Shown: positions 35,421 through 43,884 of the stretch, in pieces | How positions within the stretch are numbered: the stretch's first letter is position 1 | How the letters are laid out: each line of letters starts with the position of its first letter | Source of the DNA: JAGVSR01 sp963778225 | Lineage (GTDB): Bacteria > Pseudomonadota > Alphaproteobacteria > Rhizobiales > Hyphomicrobiaceae | Assembly (NCBI GenBank): GCA_963778225.1 | Contig: CAVZTR010000013.1 | Span: 1 to 64,000 of the forward strand | DNA length: 64,000 nt | Direction: 5' to 3' | Position numbers and translations under genes: made by a program | Notes under the pieces: model-generated | What the model was told of the DNA's origin: nothing | Database searches by the model: none | The model's input: only the letters and a program-made list of their open reading frames with translations

Positions 35421-35897
35421 CTATTGTCCAGCCGCCCCACCAAATCCGCCGCGGATGGCGCTCGTGAGGCGCAGCGGCTTGCCCGAGACGGCGACGAGCA
35501 CAACCGTCACCTCCGCCTCGAACACCGCCCGGTCGCCGTTTCGAACGGTCTGAACGAGAGTCACGCTCGCCCCGCCCAGCGCTTTCACCCGCGTCTCGAC
35601 CTCGAGAATATCGTCCATCCGCGACGGCCGCAGGAACTCGCAATTCATGCGCCGTACGACGAATGCCGCCGGCTCGTGACTGTCCGACCCGTCGATCAAT
35701 CGCCGGCTATCGGTCCCGAGAAGCCTGAGAAAATCCGTCCGACCGCGCTCGCACCAGCGAATATACGACGCGTGGTACGCGATCCCGCCCGCATCCGTAT
35801 CCTCGAAATAGACCCGGACGGGCAGCGTGTGCCAGCGCCCAGTCCCATCCTCAACGAGTCTACCGGCGAGATCCGGCCATGCTGTCGATTCCGTCAC
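35421..35897 (-). CDS. ybgC: acyl-CoA thioesterase YbgC
   Basis: Hot-dog-fold thioesterase of the Tol-Pal cluster. The 158-residue protein carries the 4HBT motif YFEDTDAGGIAYHASYIRWCERGR, with the catalytic Asp in DTDAGG, and ends in FGGAAGQ. It overlaps the metallophosphoesterase gene upstream by 4 bases (ATGA), so the two are co-translated. In E. coli YbgC acts on acyl thioesters in phospholipid metabolism; the role here is inferred by family. Confidence 0.95.
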   Translation of the reverse strand: MTESTAWPDLAGRLVEDGTGRWHTLPVRVYFEDTDAGGIAYHASYIRWCERGRTDFLRLLGTDSRRLIDGSDSHEPAAFVVRRMNCEFLRPSRMDDILEVETRVKALGGASVTLVQTVRNGDRAVFEAEVTVVLVAVSGKPLRLTSAIRGGFGGAAGQ

Positions 35898-36805
35898 GCC
35901 TTAGCCCCCAGTTCCACGATGACGATCTCGGGCGGCACGCCAAATCGCACCGGCAGAATGGAGCACCCCAGTCCACCCGACACCACGAGACTGCGGTCAT
36001 TCTCCACGACGTGCCCATACGCATACCGGTTACCGTAAGCCGATGGCACGATCGGCGACCAGCCGAACAGACGCACTTGTCCACCATGGGTGTGCCCCGA
36101 AACCGTCAGTGCCACGCGCGCCGGCACCTGAACAAAGATATCGGGCTCGTGGGCCATCAGGATCACCGGGGCATCGTCCGTCACCTTCGCCAATGTTCCA
36201 CCGAGATCATCCAAACCCTCGAACTGCAGGGATCCGTTCCGCCGCCCGGTGATGTAGGCAATCTGATCCGCAAGCCCCGCGAGCCAAAAGCCCTGTCCGT
36301 CTTTCTCCAGTCGAACGACGTCGTTTTCATAGACCGGCACACCCGACTTCTCGAGCGCCACGCGACCGCGCACCGGACGTCGCCGCGAAGCCTGGGCCTC
36401 CGGGTCGTCCCAATAGTCGTGATTACCGAGGATCGCATGCACGCCGAGCGGCGCCTTCAACTGAGCCAGGATCGGAGCCCATTCGTCCGGCATCAGAGAC
36501 CGCTGCATGACGCGTTGGCTCGCTTCGTAATCGCCGAGCAGAAGTACGGCATCGACGCCGAGCCCGTTCGTCACCGCGACGATCTCCTCGATCCGCACCG
36601 CCGGCATCGTCGGCTCACACGCGTGCAGATCTGCGAGCAAAGCGATTTTGAGCTGCAGTCCGCTCGGCCAATTGGGCGGCGTGATCGCGTAGCGCGTCAC
36701 CGATAATCGGTAGAGCGGCTCGATCCCGAACGCATAGCCGGCAAGCGCGATGCCGCTTCCCACGGAGGCACCCAGCCCGCGCAGAAATGTGCGCCGCGTG
36801 ATCAC
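35894..36805 (-). CDS. TAT-exported metallophosphoesterase
   Basis: A 303-residue calcineurin-like phosphoesterase. A GTG start at 36805 overlaps the ruvB stop as GTGA, indicating coupling. The N-terminus MITRRTFLRGLGASVG is a twin-arginine export signal. Metal sites follow: LADLHACEP, LLGDYEA, LGNHDYWDD, MAHEPDIF and SGHTHGGQ. Similar enzymes of the YkuE type act on UDP-2,3-diacylglucosamine-like or other phosphoesters at the membrane; the substrate here is unknown. It lies between ruvB and ybgC. Confidence 0.9.
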   Translation of the reverse strand: MITRRTFLRGLGASVGSGIALAGYAFGIEPLYRLSVTRYAITPPNWPSGLQLKIALLADLHACEPTMPAVRIEEIVAVTNGLGVDAVLLLGDYEASQRVMQRSLMPDEWAPILAQLKAPLGVHAILGNHDYWDDPEAQASRRRPVRGRVALEKSGVPVYENDVVRLEKDGQGFWLAGLADQIAYITGRRNGSLQFEGLDDLGGTLAKVTDDAPVILMAHEPDIFVQVPARVALTVSGHTHGGQVRLFGWSPIVPSAYGNRYAYGHVVENDRSLVVSGGLGCSILPVRFGVPPEIVIVELGAKA

Positions 36806-37848
36806 GCGTCGTCGGCCCCATCCGTCTCGGAAAAGAGGTCCGGCACAGCGCCACGCGACGGACCGGAAAGCCCCAGATGCCGCCACGCCTTGAGCGTGAT
36901 CACGCGCCCGCGCGGCGTCCGGCCGACAAAACCCTGCTGCAAAAGGTAAGGTTCGACGATCTCCTCGATCGCGTCTCGCGGTTCCGAAAGTGCCGCCGCC
37001 AGCGTCTCCACGCCCACCGGACCACCCTCGTAGTTCTTCGCGATACACATCAGATAGCGATGATCGAGCGCATCGAGCCCTTCACTGTCGACCTCCAACG
37101 CCCGCAGCGCCGTATCCGCAATCCCAGCATCGATCGTCTCGACACCCGCCACCGCTGCGAAGTCGCGCACTCGCCGCAGCAGCCGCCCAGCGATACGCGG
37201 TGTCCCCCGCGCCCGTCGTGCGATCTCTCGCGCCCCATCTGCCCGCATCGGCGCACCCAGAACCCGCGCCCCGCGCGCAACGACGAGTTCCAATTCTTCA
37301 TTGGTGTAAAAGTTGAGCCGCACGGGGATCCCGAACCGGTCCCGCAGCGGTGTCGTCAGCAACCCCGACCGGGTCGTTGCACCGACGAGAGTGAACTTCG
37401 CCAGATCGATCTGCACCGACCGCGCCGCCGGTCCCTCGCCGATGATGAGATCGAGTTTGAAATCCTCCATCGCAGGATAAAGGATTTCCTCCACGGCCGG
37501 ATTGAGACGATGGATTTCGTCGATGAACAGCACGTCCCGCTCTTCCAGGTTCGTCAACAGCGCCGCCAAATCGCCGGCCTTGGAAATGACGGGCCCGGAC
37601 GTCGCGCGGAACCCAACGCCCAATTCCCGCGCCATGATCTGCGCCAGCGTCGTCTTGCCAAGCCCCGGTGGACCGGCAAACAGCACATGGTCGAGTGCGT
37701 CTCCCCGCGCCTTGGCCGCCTGGATGAAGACCTTCAGGTTCGCGCGCGCCTGCTCCTGCCCGATGAACTCGTCGAGCGACTGCGGGCGGATCGAGGCCTC
37801 GAAGGCATCAACCTCTCGTTTGGCCGGCGAGATCATGCGGTCGGTCAT
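36802..37848 (-). CDS. ruvB: Holliday junction helicase RuvB
   Basis: Hexameric motor for branch migration with RuvA. The 348-residue protein has the typical N-terminus RPQSLDEFIGQEQARANLKVFI, Walker A GPPGLGKTTLAQIM, Walker B DEIHRLNP, and a winged-helix C-terminus (GPVGVETLAAALSEPRDAIEEIVEPYLLQQGF). It is not contiguous with ruvA: two small membrane-protein genes lie between. Unlike many ruv operons, I found no LexA-type GTTC-N7-GTTC site in front of the cluster. Confidence 0.98.
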   Translation of the reverse strand: MTDRMISPAKREVDAFEASIRPQSLDEFIGQEQARANLKVFIQAAKARGDALDHVLFAGPPGLGKTTLAQIMARELGVGFRATSGPVISKAGDLAALLTNLEERDVLFIDEIHRLNPAVEEILYPAMEDFKLDLIIGEGPAARSVQIDLAKFTLVGATTRSGLLTTPLRDRFGIPVRLNFYTNEELELVVARGARVLGAPMRADGAREIARRARGTPRIAGRLLRRVRDFAAVAGVETIDAGIADTALRALEVDSEGLDALDHRYLMCIAKNYEGGPVGVETLAAALSEPRDAIEEIVEPYLLQQGFVGRTPRGRVITLKAWRHLGLSGPSRGAVPDLFSETDGADDA

Positions 37849-37879
37849 GTTTTGTTCGTGGCGCTATTCGCTTGGCCCG

Positions 37880-38401
37880 TCAAGCCGATGAAGTCGATGG
37901 GACGCGCCGCGGGGCGATCATGGCACAGACGCCCGCCGCAATCGCACCGACCGCTCCTGCGGCACCGCCGAAACCCAACATAACCGTTTCAAGAGGATTC
38001 TCGACATCCGCCACATTGAGCAGCAGCAAAAGCGTCACGCAACTGCCAGCCATGATGGCCACCGGCGTGCGATAGGCGCCAAGATCGATGACACAGTCGG
38101 CGGTCGCAACCGCGAGCCCAGTCAGCAGGGCCGGCAAATAGCCGAGCATGTAAGCGAACAACGCGCCGACCGGCAGCATTGCAAAGGCCCCCAACAGGCC
38201 CTCGAGGAAGCCAAACGGCCCGTCGATTGCGGTCAAAGCGATGGGCAGCATGACGGCGAAGTATCCGACCAAGGGTCCGACGACCAAAAAAACAAGAACG
38301 GTCGGCACGATGGCTTTGATAAGCGCCCATATACGCGCACCCATCGTCCAACTCCGCCGATGATCTGTCTTCTCGTCCTCCGCCACTTCGGTCTCCCGCA
38401 T
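37880..38401 (-). CDS. multi-pass membrane protein of unknown function
   Basis: A 173-residue protein with a short charged N-terminus (RETEVAEDEKTDHRRSW) and four to five hydrophobic segments: IVPTVLVFLVVGPLVGYFAVM, LLGAFAMLPVGALFAYML, LPALLTGLAVATA and two near the C-terminus. AGGG lies 7 bases before ATG 38401. It is not recognised as a family. It is in the same orientation between ruvA and ruvB, so it may be co-transcribed with them by position only. Confidence 0.7.
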   Translation of the reverse strand: MRETEVAEDEKTDHRRSWTMGARIWALIKAIVPTVLVFLVVGPLVGYFAVMLPIALTAIDGPFGFLEGLLGAFAMLPVGALFAYMLGYLPALLTGLAVATADCVIDLGAYRTPVAIMAGSCVTLLLLLNVADVENPLETVMLGFGGAAGAVGAIAAGVCAMIAPRRVPSTSSA

Positions 38402-38495
38402 CGTCCGCCCTGAACCTCGTCCACGACCGTGCCGGAGTTATGGCGGCGCGCTTAATCGAGGTGCATGTTGAGCGTGATGTCTGCCTAGCAAGGTC

Positions 38496-38717
38496 TCAGC
38501 GGCTCAACCAGCGACCAAGCCAAACGACGAGCACTGCCGGCACGAGTGCTATGGCTGCGAACATCAGCGCATGCTGCGTCCGCGCCGCATTGAGCGCATC
38601 GATGGTGCTGGGATCGGTGGCACTCACATCGAGCGGCAACTGCGGCAACGATGTCCACCCGAACCACGCCACTGCTGCGATCCAGATCCCTGCAATGATG
38701 AGCCCTAGAAGTCGCAT
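38496..38717 (-). CDS. small membrane protein of unknown function
   Basis: A 73-residue protein with two predicted membrane helices: MRLLGLIIAGIWIAAVAWFGW and ALMFAAIALVPAVLVVWLGRW. Between them is a short soluble loop that contains the sequence LDVSATDPSTIDALNAART. GGAG is correctly placed before ATG 38717. It lies 16 bases downstream of ruvA and probably shares its transcript. No family is recognised. Confidence 0.7.
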   Translation of the reverse strand: MRLLGLIIAGIWIAAVAWFGWTSLPQLPLDVSATDPSTIDALNAARTQHALMFAAIALVPAVLVVWLGRWLSR

Positions 38718-38733
38718 GTGAACTCCATGTCCG

Positions 38734-39360
38734 TTAGCGCGCCAATTCCTTGAGACCGCGCCGGATGAGTTGCGCCGTGTCGGCGGCGGTGCCGAGATCC
38801 TTCAGCGCCGCCGCAACCGCAGCCGAAGCCTGGCCCGGATTGTAGCCGAGGTTCGACAACGCCGAGATCGCTTCCGCGGCGGCCATCCCCTCGACCGGCC
38901 CGTCATCCGAGGCCGGCGCACCCTTGACCGCCGTACCCGCATTGAGTCCGGCAACCGAGAGCGCGGGCGCCTTATCCTTCAACTCCGCCACGATCCGCTG
39001 CGCGAGTTTCTTGCCGACACCCGGCGTCTGCTCCAAGGCCGCCGAGTTCTGCAAAGCAATGGCATTGGCAAGATCGTTCGTCGAAAGCACGCCGAGCACG
39101 CCAAGCGCCACCTTCGAGCCGACCCCCTGCACCGTCTGCAACGTGCGAAACCAGCTCCGCTCAACTTCGCTCGTGAACCCGTAAAGCCGGATCGCATCCT
39201 CGCGCACGTGCGTGTCGATCGTCAGGCTGGTCGGCTCCCCGACCTTCAATTTTCGCAACGTCCGCGACGAGATCTGCACCTCGTAACCGACGCCGTTCAC
39301 ATCGATAATCGCGTGGCTCTCGCCGATGGCGTCCACGATGCCCTTCAACTTGCCGATCAT
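38734..39360 (-). CDS. ruvA: Holliday junction protein RuvA
   Basis: Binds Holliday junctions and loads RuvB. The 208-residue protein begins MIGKLKGIVDAIGESHAIIDVNGVGYEV (OB-fold domain), has two helix-hairpin-helix motifs (TLQTVQGVGSKVALGVLG and QTPGVGKKLAQRIVAELKD), and ends in domain III (AISALSNLGYNPGQASAAV). ATG 39360 overlaps the ruvC stop by 4 bases, so ruvC and ruvA are coupled. Confidence 0.97.
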   Translation of the reverse strand: MIGKLKGIVDAIGESHAIIDVNGVGYEVQISSRTLRKLKVGEPTSLTIDTHVREDAIRLYGFTSEVERSWFRTLQTVQGVGSKVALGVLGVLSTNDLANAIALQNSAALEQTPGVGKKLAQRIVAELKDKAPALSVAGLNAGTAVKGAPASDDGPVEGMAAAEAISALSNLGYNPGQASAAVAAALKDLGTAADTAQLIRRGLKELAR

Positions 39361-39881
39361 CGCGCACTCTCCCTTGCCACGCGCGCCGCCAGCGCCCGCG
39401 ACGCCCGGTGGCTCGCATGGCAAATGGCGATCGCGAGCGCATCTGCCTCGTCCGCACTTTCAAACTTCGCCCGCGGCAGCAGGAACCCGATCATCGCCTG
39501 GATCTGATGTTTCTCCGCATGCCCCGCTCCGACAACACTCTTCTTGATCAGGTTCGGCGTGTATTCCGCAACCGTCAGCCCCTTCATGGCCGGCGCCAGC
39601 AGCGCCATGCCGCGCGCCTGACCGAGCTTCAGGGTCGAACGCGGGTTTTCATTGACGAACGTTTCCTCCACCGCCGCCTCTGCCGGCTTGTGCGCGGCGA
39701 TGACACTGAGAATGCCCTGATAGAGTTCTGCGAGCCGGTAGGCGAGTTCGTCCTCGCCGTTCGACGTGATCACGCCCGAGGCGACATAGGATAGCCGGAC
39801 ACCATCGCTTTCGATGATGCCCCACCCGGTGCGCCTGAGACCGGGGTCGAGCCCCAGAATGCGTGTTGTCGTGCTGCTCAT
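39357..39881 (-). CDS. ruvC: Holliday junction resolvase RuvC
   Basis: Endonuclease that cuts Holliday junctions. The 174-residue protein has the first catalytic Asp in RILGLDPGLRRTGWG, the Glu in AAVEETFVN and the C-terminal acidic pair in SADEADALAIAICH. ATG 39881 gives the standard N-terminus. It is coupled to ruvA by an ATGA overlap and lies 43 bases after yebC. Confidence 0.97.
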   Translation of the reverse strand: MSSTTTRILGLDPGLRRTGWGIIESDGVRLSYVASGVITSNGEDELAYRLAELYQGILSVIAAHKPAEAAVEETFVNENPRSTLKLGQARGMALLAPAMKGLTVAEYTPNLIKKSVVGAGHAEKHQIQAMIGFLLPRAKFESADEADALAIAICHASHRASRALAARVARESAR

Positions 39882-39924
39882 GGAGCGCACGCATAGCACG
39901 CCGGCTGATTCGCAACTGTCGCGC

Positions 39925-40674
39925 TTAGGCCGCTGTGAGCCGCTTCATGATGTCGTCCGAGATCTCGAAGTTGGCAAAGACGCTCTGCACGTCGTCATCA
40001 TCTTCCAGCGCGGCGATCAACTTTAAGATCGACTGCGCCGCCTCTTCATCCACGGGCGTCGCAAGGTTCGGCTTCCAGATCGACTTCACGCTCTGCGCTT
40101 CACCCAGTTTGTCTTCGAGCGCACTTGCCACCGTGCCGAGCGTGTCGAAGGCGCACGTGATCAGATGCCCATGATCATCGGAAACCACATCGTCTGCGCC
40201 TGCCTCGATGGCAGCTTCGAGAACGGCATCCGCAGAGCCGACTGCCGCCTTGTAGGTAATCTCACCCACATGCGCGAACAGATGGCTGACAGAGCCCGTC
40301 GCACCGAGATTGCCGTTGTACTTCGTGAAAACCGAACGAACGACACCGCCGGTCCGGTTGCGGTTGTCCGTCAGCGCTTCGACGATCACCGCCACGCCGC
40401 CCGGCGCATAGCCCTCGTAGCGCACGTTTTCGTAGTTCGCCGTATCGTTGCCCGACGCCTTTTTGATCGCCCGCTCGATGTTGTCCTTGGGCATGTTTTC
40501 CGCCCGCGCATCCTGAATGGCGAGGCGCAGGCGCGGGTTCATCGCCGGGTCCGGACTGCCGAGCTTCGCCGCCACCGTAATTTCGCGCGAGAATTTCGCG
40601 AACATCTTGGCACGGGCGGCATCCGCCCGCCCCTTCTTGTGCATGATGTTCTTGAACGCTGAGTGGCCGGCCAT
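39925..40674 (-). CDS. yebC: YebC/PmpR-family protein
   Basis: A 249-residue YebC-family protein, starting MAGHSAFKNIMHKKGRADAARAKMFAKFSREI. The family includes transcription regulators and, more recently, factors that help ribosomes translate proline stretches. It has the usual three-domain layout, with the acidic region VEALTDNRNRTGGVVRSVFTKYNGNLG in the middle. ATG 40674 is the family start; the longer frame upstream is antisense to nothing known and is rejected. A CtrA-type site lies about 100 bases upstream. Confidence 0.96.
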   Translation of the reverse strand: MAGHSAFKNIMHKKGRADAARAKMFAKFSREITVAAKLGSPDPAMNPRLRLAIQDARAENMPKDNIERAIKKASGNDTANYENVRYEGYAPGGVAVIVEALTDNRNRTGGVVRSVFTKYNGNLGATGSVSHLFAHVGEITYKAAVGSADAVLEAAIEAGADDVVSDDHGHLITCAFDTLGTVASALEDKLGEAQSVKSIWKPNLATPVDEEAAQSILKLIAALEDDDDVQSVFANFEISDDIMKRLTAA

Positions 40675-40775
40675 GTCGGTGTTCCGTGCGTCTGACAGGT
40701 GAGAGGAGACCCGGGCGTTATCGAGCGATGCGCGGGCGCCGGTCAAGTGCGCTCGGCAGCCGACCCCGATCCGCG

Positions 40776-40790
40776 TTAACCTTTTATTAA
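40776..40790. promoter_or_regulatory. CtrA-type binding site
   Basis: TTAACCTTTTATTAA matches the CtrA full site TTAA-N7-TTAA exactly and is followed by CC. It lies about 100 bases upstream of yebC. The remaining 40675-41027 gap holds no gene that I can support, apart from the AT-rich stretch around this site (a third TTAAC occurs at 40809). Confidence 0.6.
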
Positions 40791-41027
40791 CCTTTTTTGA
40801 CCAATTGTTAACGCGTGAGGGACGAATCCCTCCACCTCCCGGTGACTGCCGGAGCTGCCCAGCAGGCAGTCGCACCCGACAGGTCTGTTCGACCTGTCCC
40901 ATCCCGATGAAGAGACCCGCTCTTCATCTCGATGCCAATAGACGTAAAAACGTTTCTCTCGCCCACCCATAGCGGCTCGGTTGCTCCCCGGCACCGAGCC
41001 GCCAGTATTTTGGGGCCCCTACAATAT

Positions 41028-41867
41028 TCAGACAACCTCGGCCGGCTGGTCCCACGGCAGCGCCTCCGAAGGCCGAAGGCACCCCCCGATCCGAACACCC
41101 CGCGCCCAAGCCGCCAAACCCGTCTTGTCGTCGATCTCGACGGCCAGCCCGGACAAAGTTCCCGGACCGTTCGACGGCTCGAAGCGCTCGCGCGGAATGC
41201 GCGTCAGGAAACGGTTCAGCGGCTCTTCACTGTCCATGCCGAGCACCGAATTGTAATCACCCGTCATTCCCGCATCCGACATGTACGCCGTGCCCGCCGG
41301 CAGCACCCGCTCGTCCGACGTCGGCGTGTGCGTGTGCGTTCCCACCACGACGCTCGCGCGCCCATCGACGAACAAGCCCAGCGCCTGCTTCTCGCTCGTC
41401 GCTTCGGCATGAAAATCGATCAGGATGGCATCCGCCCCCTGCTTCAGCGGACACGCCGTCAACTCATTGTCGATCGCGCGAAACGGGCAATCGAGTTCGG
41501 TCATGAAAACGCGCCCCATCGCATTGACGACGAGCACATCCGCTCCGCTCTTCAACCGCACGAGCGCCGCGCCGCGCCCCGGCGTGCCTTTGGGAAAATT
41601 AAGCGGCCTGATCAGCCGCGGCTGCCGGTTGATGAAAACAAGCGCGTCCTTTTGATCGAAGGCGTGATTGCCCAGCGTCACCGCATCGGCTCCAGCATCG
41701 ATCAGATCTTCGAGAATGTTTTCCGTGATACCGAAGCCGCCCGCCGAATTCTCGGCATTGATGACGACGCAATCGAGCGCCCAGCGCTCTCGCAACCCCG
41801 GCAGCAGGTCCGCCACCACACGCCGGCCGGCCTTGCCGACGATGTCACCAATGAAGAGAAGCCGCAT
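41028..41867 (-). CDS. YmdB-family metallophosphoesterase (TIGR00282)
   Basis: A 279-residue phosphoesterase: MRLLFIGDIVGKAGRRVV, NAENSAGGFGIT, LGNHAFDQKDAL, DFHAEATSEKQALG and GTHTHTPT supply the two-metal site. Bacterial relatives cleave 2',3'-cyclic nucleotides. The start ATG follows the stop of the folate cyclo-ligase gene directly, so the two are an operon. This pairing with yebC and the cyclo-ligase is standard in Hyphomicrobiales. Confidence 0.93.
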   Translation of the reverse strand: MRLLFIGDIVGKAGRRVVADLLPGLRERWALDCVVINAENSAGGFGITENILEDLIDAGADAVTLGNHAFDQKDALVFINRQPRLIRPLNFPKGTPGRGAALVRLKSGADVLVVNAMGRVFMTELDCPFRAIDNELTACPLKQGADAILIDFHAEATSEKQALGLFVDGRASVVVGTHTHTPTSDERVLPAGTAYMSDAGMTGDYNSVLGMDSEEPLNRFLTRIPRERFEPSNGPGTLSGLAVEIDDKTGLAAWARGVRIGGCLRPSEALPWDQPAEVV

Positions 41868-42467
41868 TCAGGTCCCGCAGCGCAGAGGCCCCGACGGCGT
41901 CAGAACCCAATCCACGCGTTCGTCATAGTCCGCGTGCGGCACCGCGTCGACCTTTTGCTCATCGAGCGCCAGCCCGATCGCAACGACAGTCTTAATGCCC
42001 CGCAGACGGGCGAGCGTCCGGTCATAAAACCCGCCGCCGTACCCGAGCCGGTAGCCTCGGGCATCGAACGCCAGCAGCGGACTGAGCAAAACGTCGGGCT
42101 CCACGAGCGGAGCTGTCGGTAGCGGCTCACGAATGCCCCACATGACCTCTTCCAGAACGTCACCAGGCTTCCACGCTCGGAACAACAGCGGCTTGCCTTT
42201 CGCCTCCATCACCGGGAGACAAAGACCATACCCCTCAGCCGACAGCCGCAACATCAGCGGCGCGGGGTCCAGTTCTTCTCCAATCGGCAGAAATCCCGAA
42301 ACCCAGGCAGGCGGGGTGCTGCCCGAAAACCCGATACCCTGCGCCGCAATGCGTTCAGCAGCGGTCGCCCCATGCCGCGCGACGGCTGCGGCCCTCACCT
42401 CTTTCATGGCGGCACGCAAAGCCTTCTTTTCCGACTTCGTCTCCTCGGAAAGGGGCGCGCTCGACAA
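41868..42467 (-). CDS. 5-formyltetrahydrofolate cyclo-ligase
   Basis: Converts 5-formyl-THF to 5,10-methenyl-THF with ATP, recycling folate. The 199-residue product contains ERIAAQGIGF, the ATP-site stretch PLLAFDARGYRLGYGGGFYDRTLARL and the end RVDWVLTPSGPL. I chose a TTG start at 42467 since the longer open frame runs back through the 6S RNA, and this gives the family length. Its position directly downstream of ssrS matches the conserved ssrS-ygfA pairing. Confidence 0.93.
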   Translation of the reverse strand: MSSAPLSEETKSEKKALRAAMKEVRAAAVARHGATAAERIAAQGIGFSGSTPPAWVSGFLPIGEELDPAPLMLRLSAEGYGLCLPVMEAKGKPLLFRAWKPGDVLEEVMWGIREPLPTAPLVEPDVLLSPLLAFDARGYRLGYGGGFYDRTLARLRGIKTVVAIGLALDEQKVDAVPHADYDERVDWVLTPSGPLRCGT

Positions 42468-42529
42468 CGGCAGAGATCCTTGGTTCTGGGTTGAATTTAG
42501 TGCCGCGGTGGCCGTTGGAACGATCGATC

Positions 42530-42685
42530 TCGCCGGGTCCCTACATGAGTAAGGTGGGCGCCATGTGTCCGGAACCACGGCTCCAGACAGGGACAGCTCC
42601 CTGGCAGATCTTATAGGCCCTGGAGATTCATGTGTTCCTGACGAGCCCCGCAGCCTGATCAATGTAGGCTGGCCGGTCTCAAAAA
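42530..42685 (-). ncRNA. ssrS: 6S RNA (SsrS), approximate ends
   Basis: No gene fits this stretch, but the minus strand folds as a rod. An outer stem CCTACAT/ATGTAGG joins 42662-42668 with 42540-42546. After a large asymmetric internal bubble comes an inner stem around GGAAC/GTTCC and CTCCAG/CTGGAG, capped by CAGGG/CCCTG. That is the 6S architecture, in which the bubble mimics an open promoter and sequesters sigma-70 RNA polymerase. Synteny directly upstream of the cyclo-ligase gene supports it. The exact 5' and 3' ends are estimated. Confidence 0.75.
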
Positions 42686-42833
42686 TCGAGCCCTGCAGCG
42701 GACTTATCCGCTTTGGTCACATGGCCGCTCCCCTCTCGGCATCATGCCGCACACGGACTTGATTGGCCGTGACAGGTAAGGAGCGCTATTGAAGCGCCGT
42801 CACATCAGACATAAGCAACTAAAGGTAATATCA

Positions 42834-43244
42834 ATGAAGTTCACTCTTTCAGCTCTCGTTGCGGCAGCCGCCCTGGCCGCCTCCGCAGCGATCGCCCCGG
42901 CCTCCGCCGGCCATCGCGATTGCACCGCGGATATGGCGTATCTCAATCCCGACCACGACGGCACGATCGATTGGCACGAAGCCCGCCGCGCCGCTGTCCG
43001 CCTGTTCCACAAGCTCGACCCCGATCACGACGGCACGCTCGATCGCAACGAACTGCGCGGCCGCGTGGGTATTCTCTCTATGGCCCGCTTCAATCCCGAT
43101 CGCGACGGCACGCTCGACAAGCACGAGTTCCTGGCCCTGGTGAAGCACCGCTTCGAGCGAGCAAACCCAGACAAAGACGGCACGATCGATTGCCGCGAAC
43201 TGTCCTCGCTCGCCGGCCGCAATTTGCTGCGCGTGCTGAAGTAA
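42834..43244 (+). CDS. four-EF-hand exported protein
   Basis: A 136-residue protein with signal peptide MKFTLSALVAAAALAASAAIAPASAG. Four calcium-binding loops follow, each 12 residues of the form NPDHDGTIDWHE, DPDHDGTLDRNE, NPDRDGTLDKHE and NPDKDGTIDCRE. All keep the Asp/Asn at positions 1, 3, 5, the Gly at 6, the Asp at 9 and the Glu at 12. It is therefore a calmodulin-like periplasmic or secreted calcium binder. AAAGG precedes ATG 42834. The partner is unknown. Confidence 0.88.
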   Translation: MKFTLSALVAAAALAASAAIAPASAGHRDCTADMAYLNPDHDGTIDWHEARRAAVRLFHKLDPDHDGTLDRNELRGRVGILSMARFNPDRDGTLDKHEFLALVKHRFERANPDKDGTIDCRELSSLAGRNLLRVLK

Positions 43245-43313
43245 CACGACGGGCATGGGGCGGTGACGGCCGCTCCATGCCCCAGTGTCTGTTCTATCGA
43301 AGCCGACGCCGCG

Positions 43314-43490
43314 TCAGGCGCGCTTTTCGACTGCGGACCCAAGCTTGTCGATCAGCCAATCGATGCGATTGACCACCAGAGCCCGGCTCTTCTCGAGTTC
43401 GGCAATGCGCGCCTCGGCTTCTTCCAGCCGCGCTTTCAGCCGGTCCCGTTCGGCCTCGACCATTTGCAGCCGCTGCGCCGGTTCCGGCAT
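43314..43490 (-). CDS. small coiled-coil protein
   Basis: A 58-residue protein from ATG 43490: MPEPAQRLQMVEAERDRLK then a coiled coil ARLEEAEARIAELEKSRALVVNRIDWLIDKLGSA. The layout matches small coiled-coil proteins that sit next to zapA and 6S RNA in related genomes, but no zapA is visible here. The 394-base gap from here to gap holds the gap promoter and no other gene that I can support. Confidence 0.7.
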   Translation of the reverse strand: MPEPAQRLQMVEAERDRLKARLEEAEARIAELEKSRALVVNRIDWLIDKLGSAVEKRA

Positions 43491-43746
43491 CACGACCGAC
43501 GATAAAGATTGCTCTTTGCGCGGGGGGGCGCGTTTTGTGCCCGCCCGCGCTTCCCGTGCGCGTTGAACCATCGGCTAACCCATCGATGTGCAAGAGGAGC
43601 GGCACGGTTTGCCCTCGGCCACGGCCCCCTCAGTCTTCGTTGACCATAGGTCTTAAGCACGAACCGCGCAACAAACGAGCGCAACCATCCAGAACAAGCT
43701 TCTGAACAGATAATACTGTGGCCTTAGGACTACTGCCGATGACGCA

Positions 43747-43776
43747 TTGACAGGCAGGGGGTGCCTCCACTTAATG
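43747..43776 (+). promoter_or_regulatory. sigma-70-type promoter of gap
   Basis: TTGACA at 43747-43752, an 18-base spacer, then TTAATG at 43771-43776 (a 17-base spacing with CTTAAT also fits). It is placed about 110 bases upstream of the gap start, in the right direction. This is a consensus match only. Confidence 0.45.
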
Positions 43777-43884
43777 CCGCCGCATCAAGGCACCTCCCCG
43801 CACATAAACTCGGGATTTACGTGCCCTCCACGCAACACCGGATTCGATACGAATTCGACGCGCAATGTCGAAAGGACGGCTGAA

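Noticed and set aside
39882..39960. LexA box upstream of ruvC or ruvA.
   Set aside because: I looked for GTTC-N7-GTTC or GAAC-N7-GAAC and found none in the upstream region.
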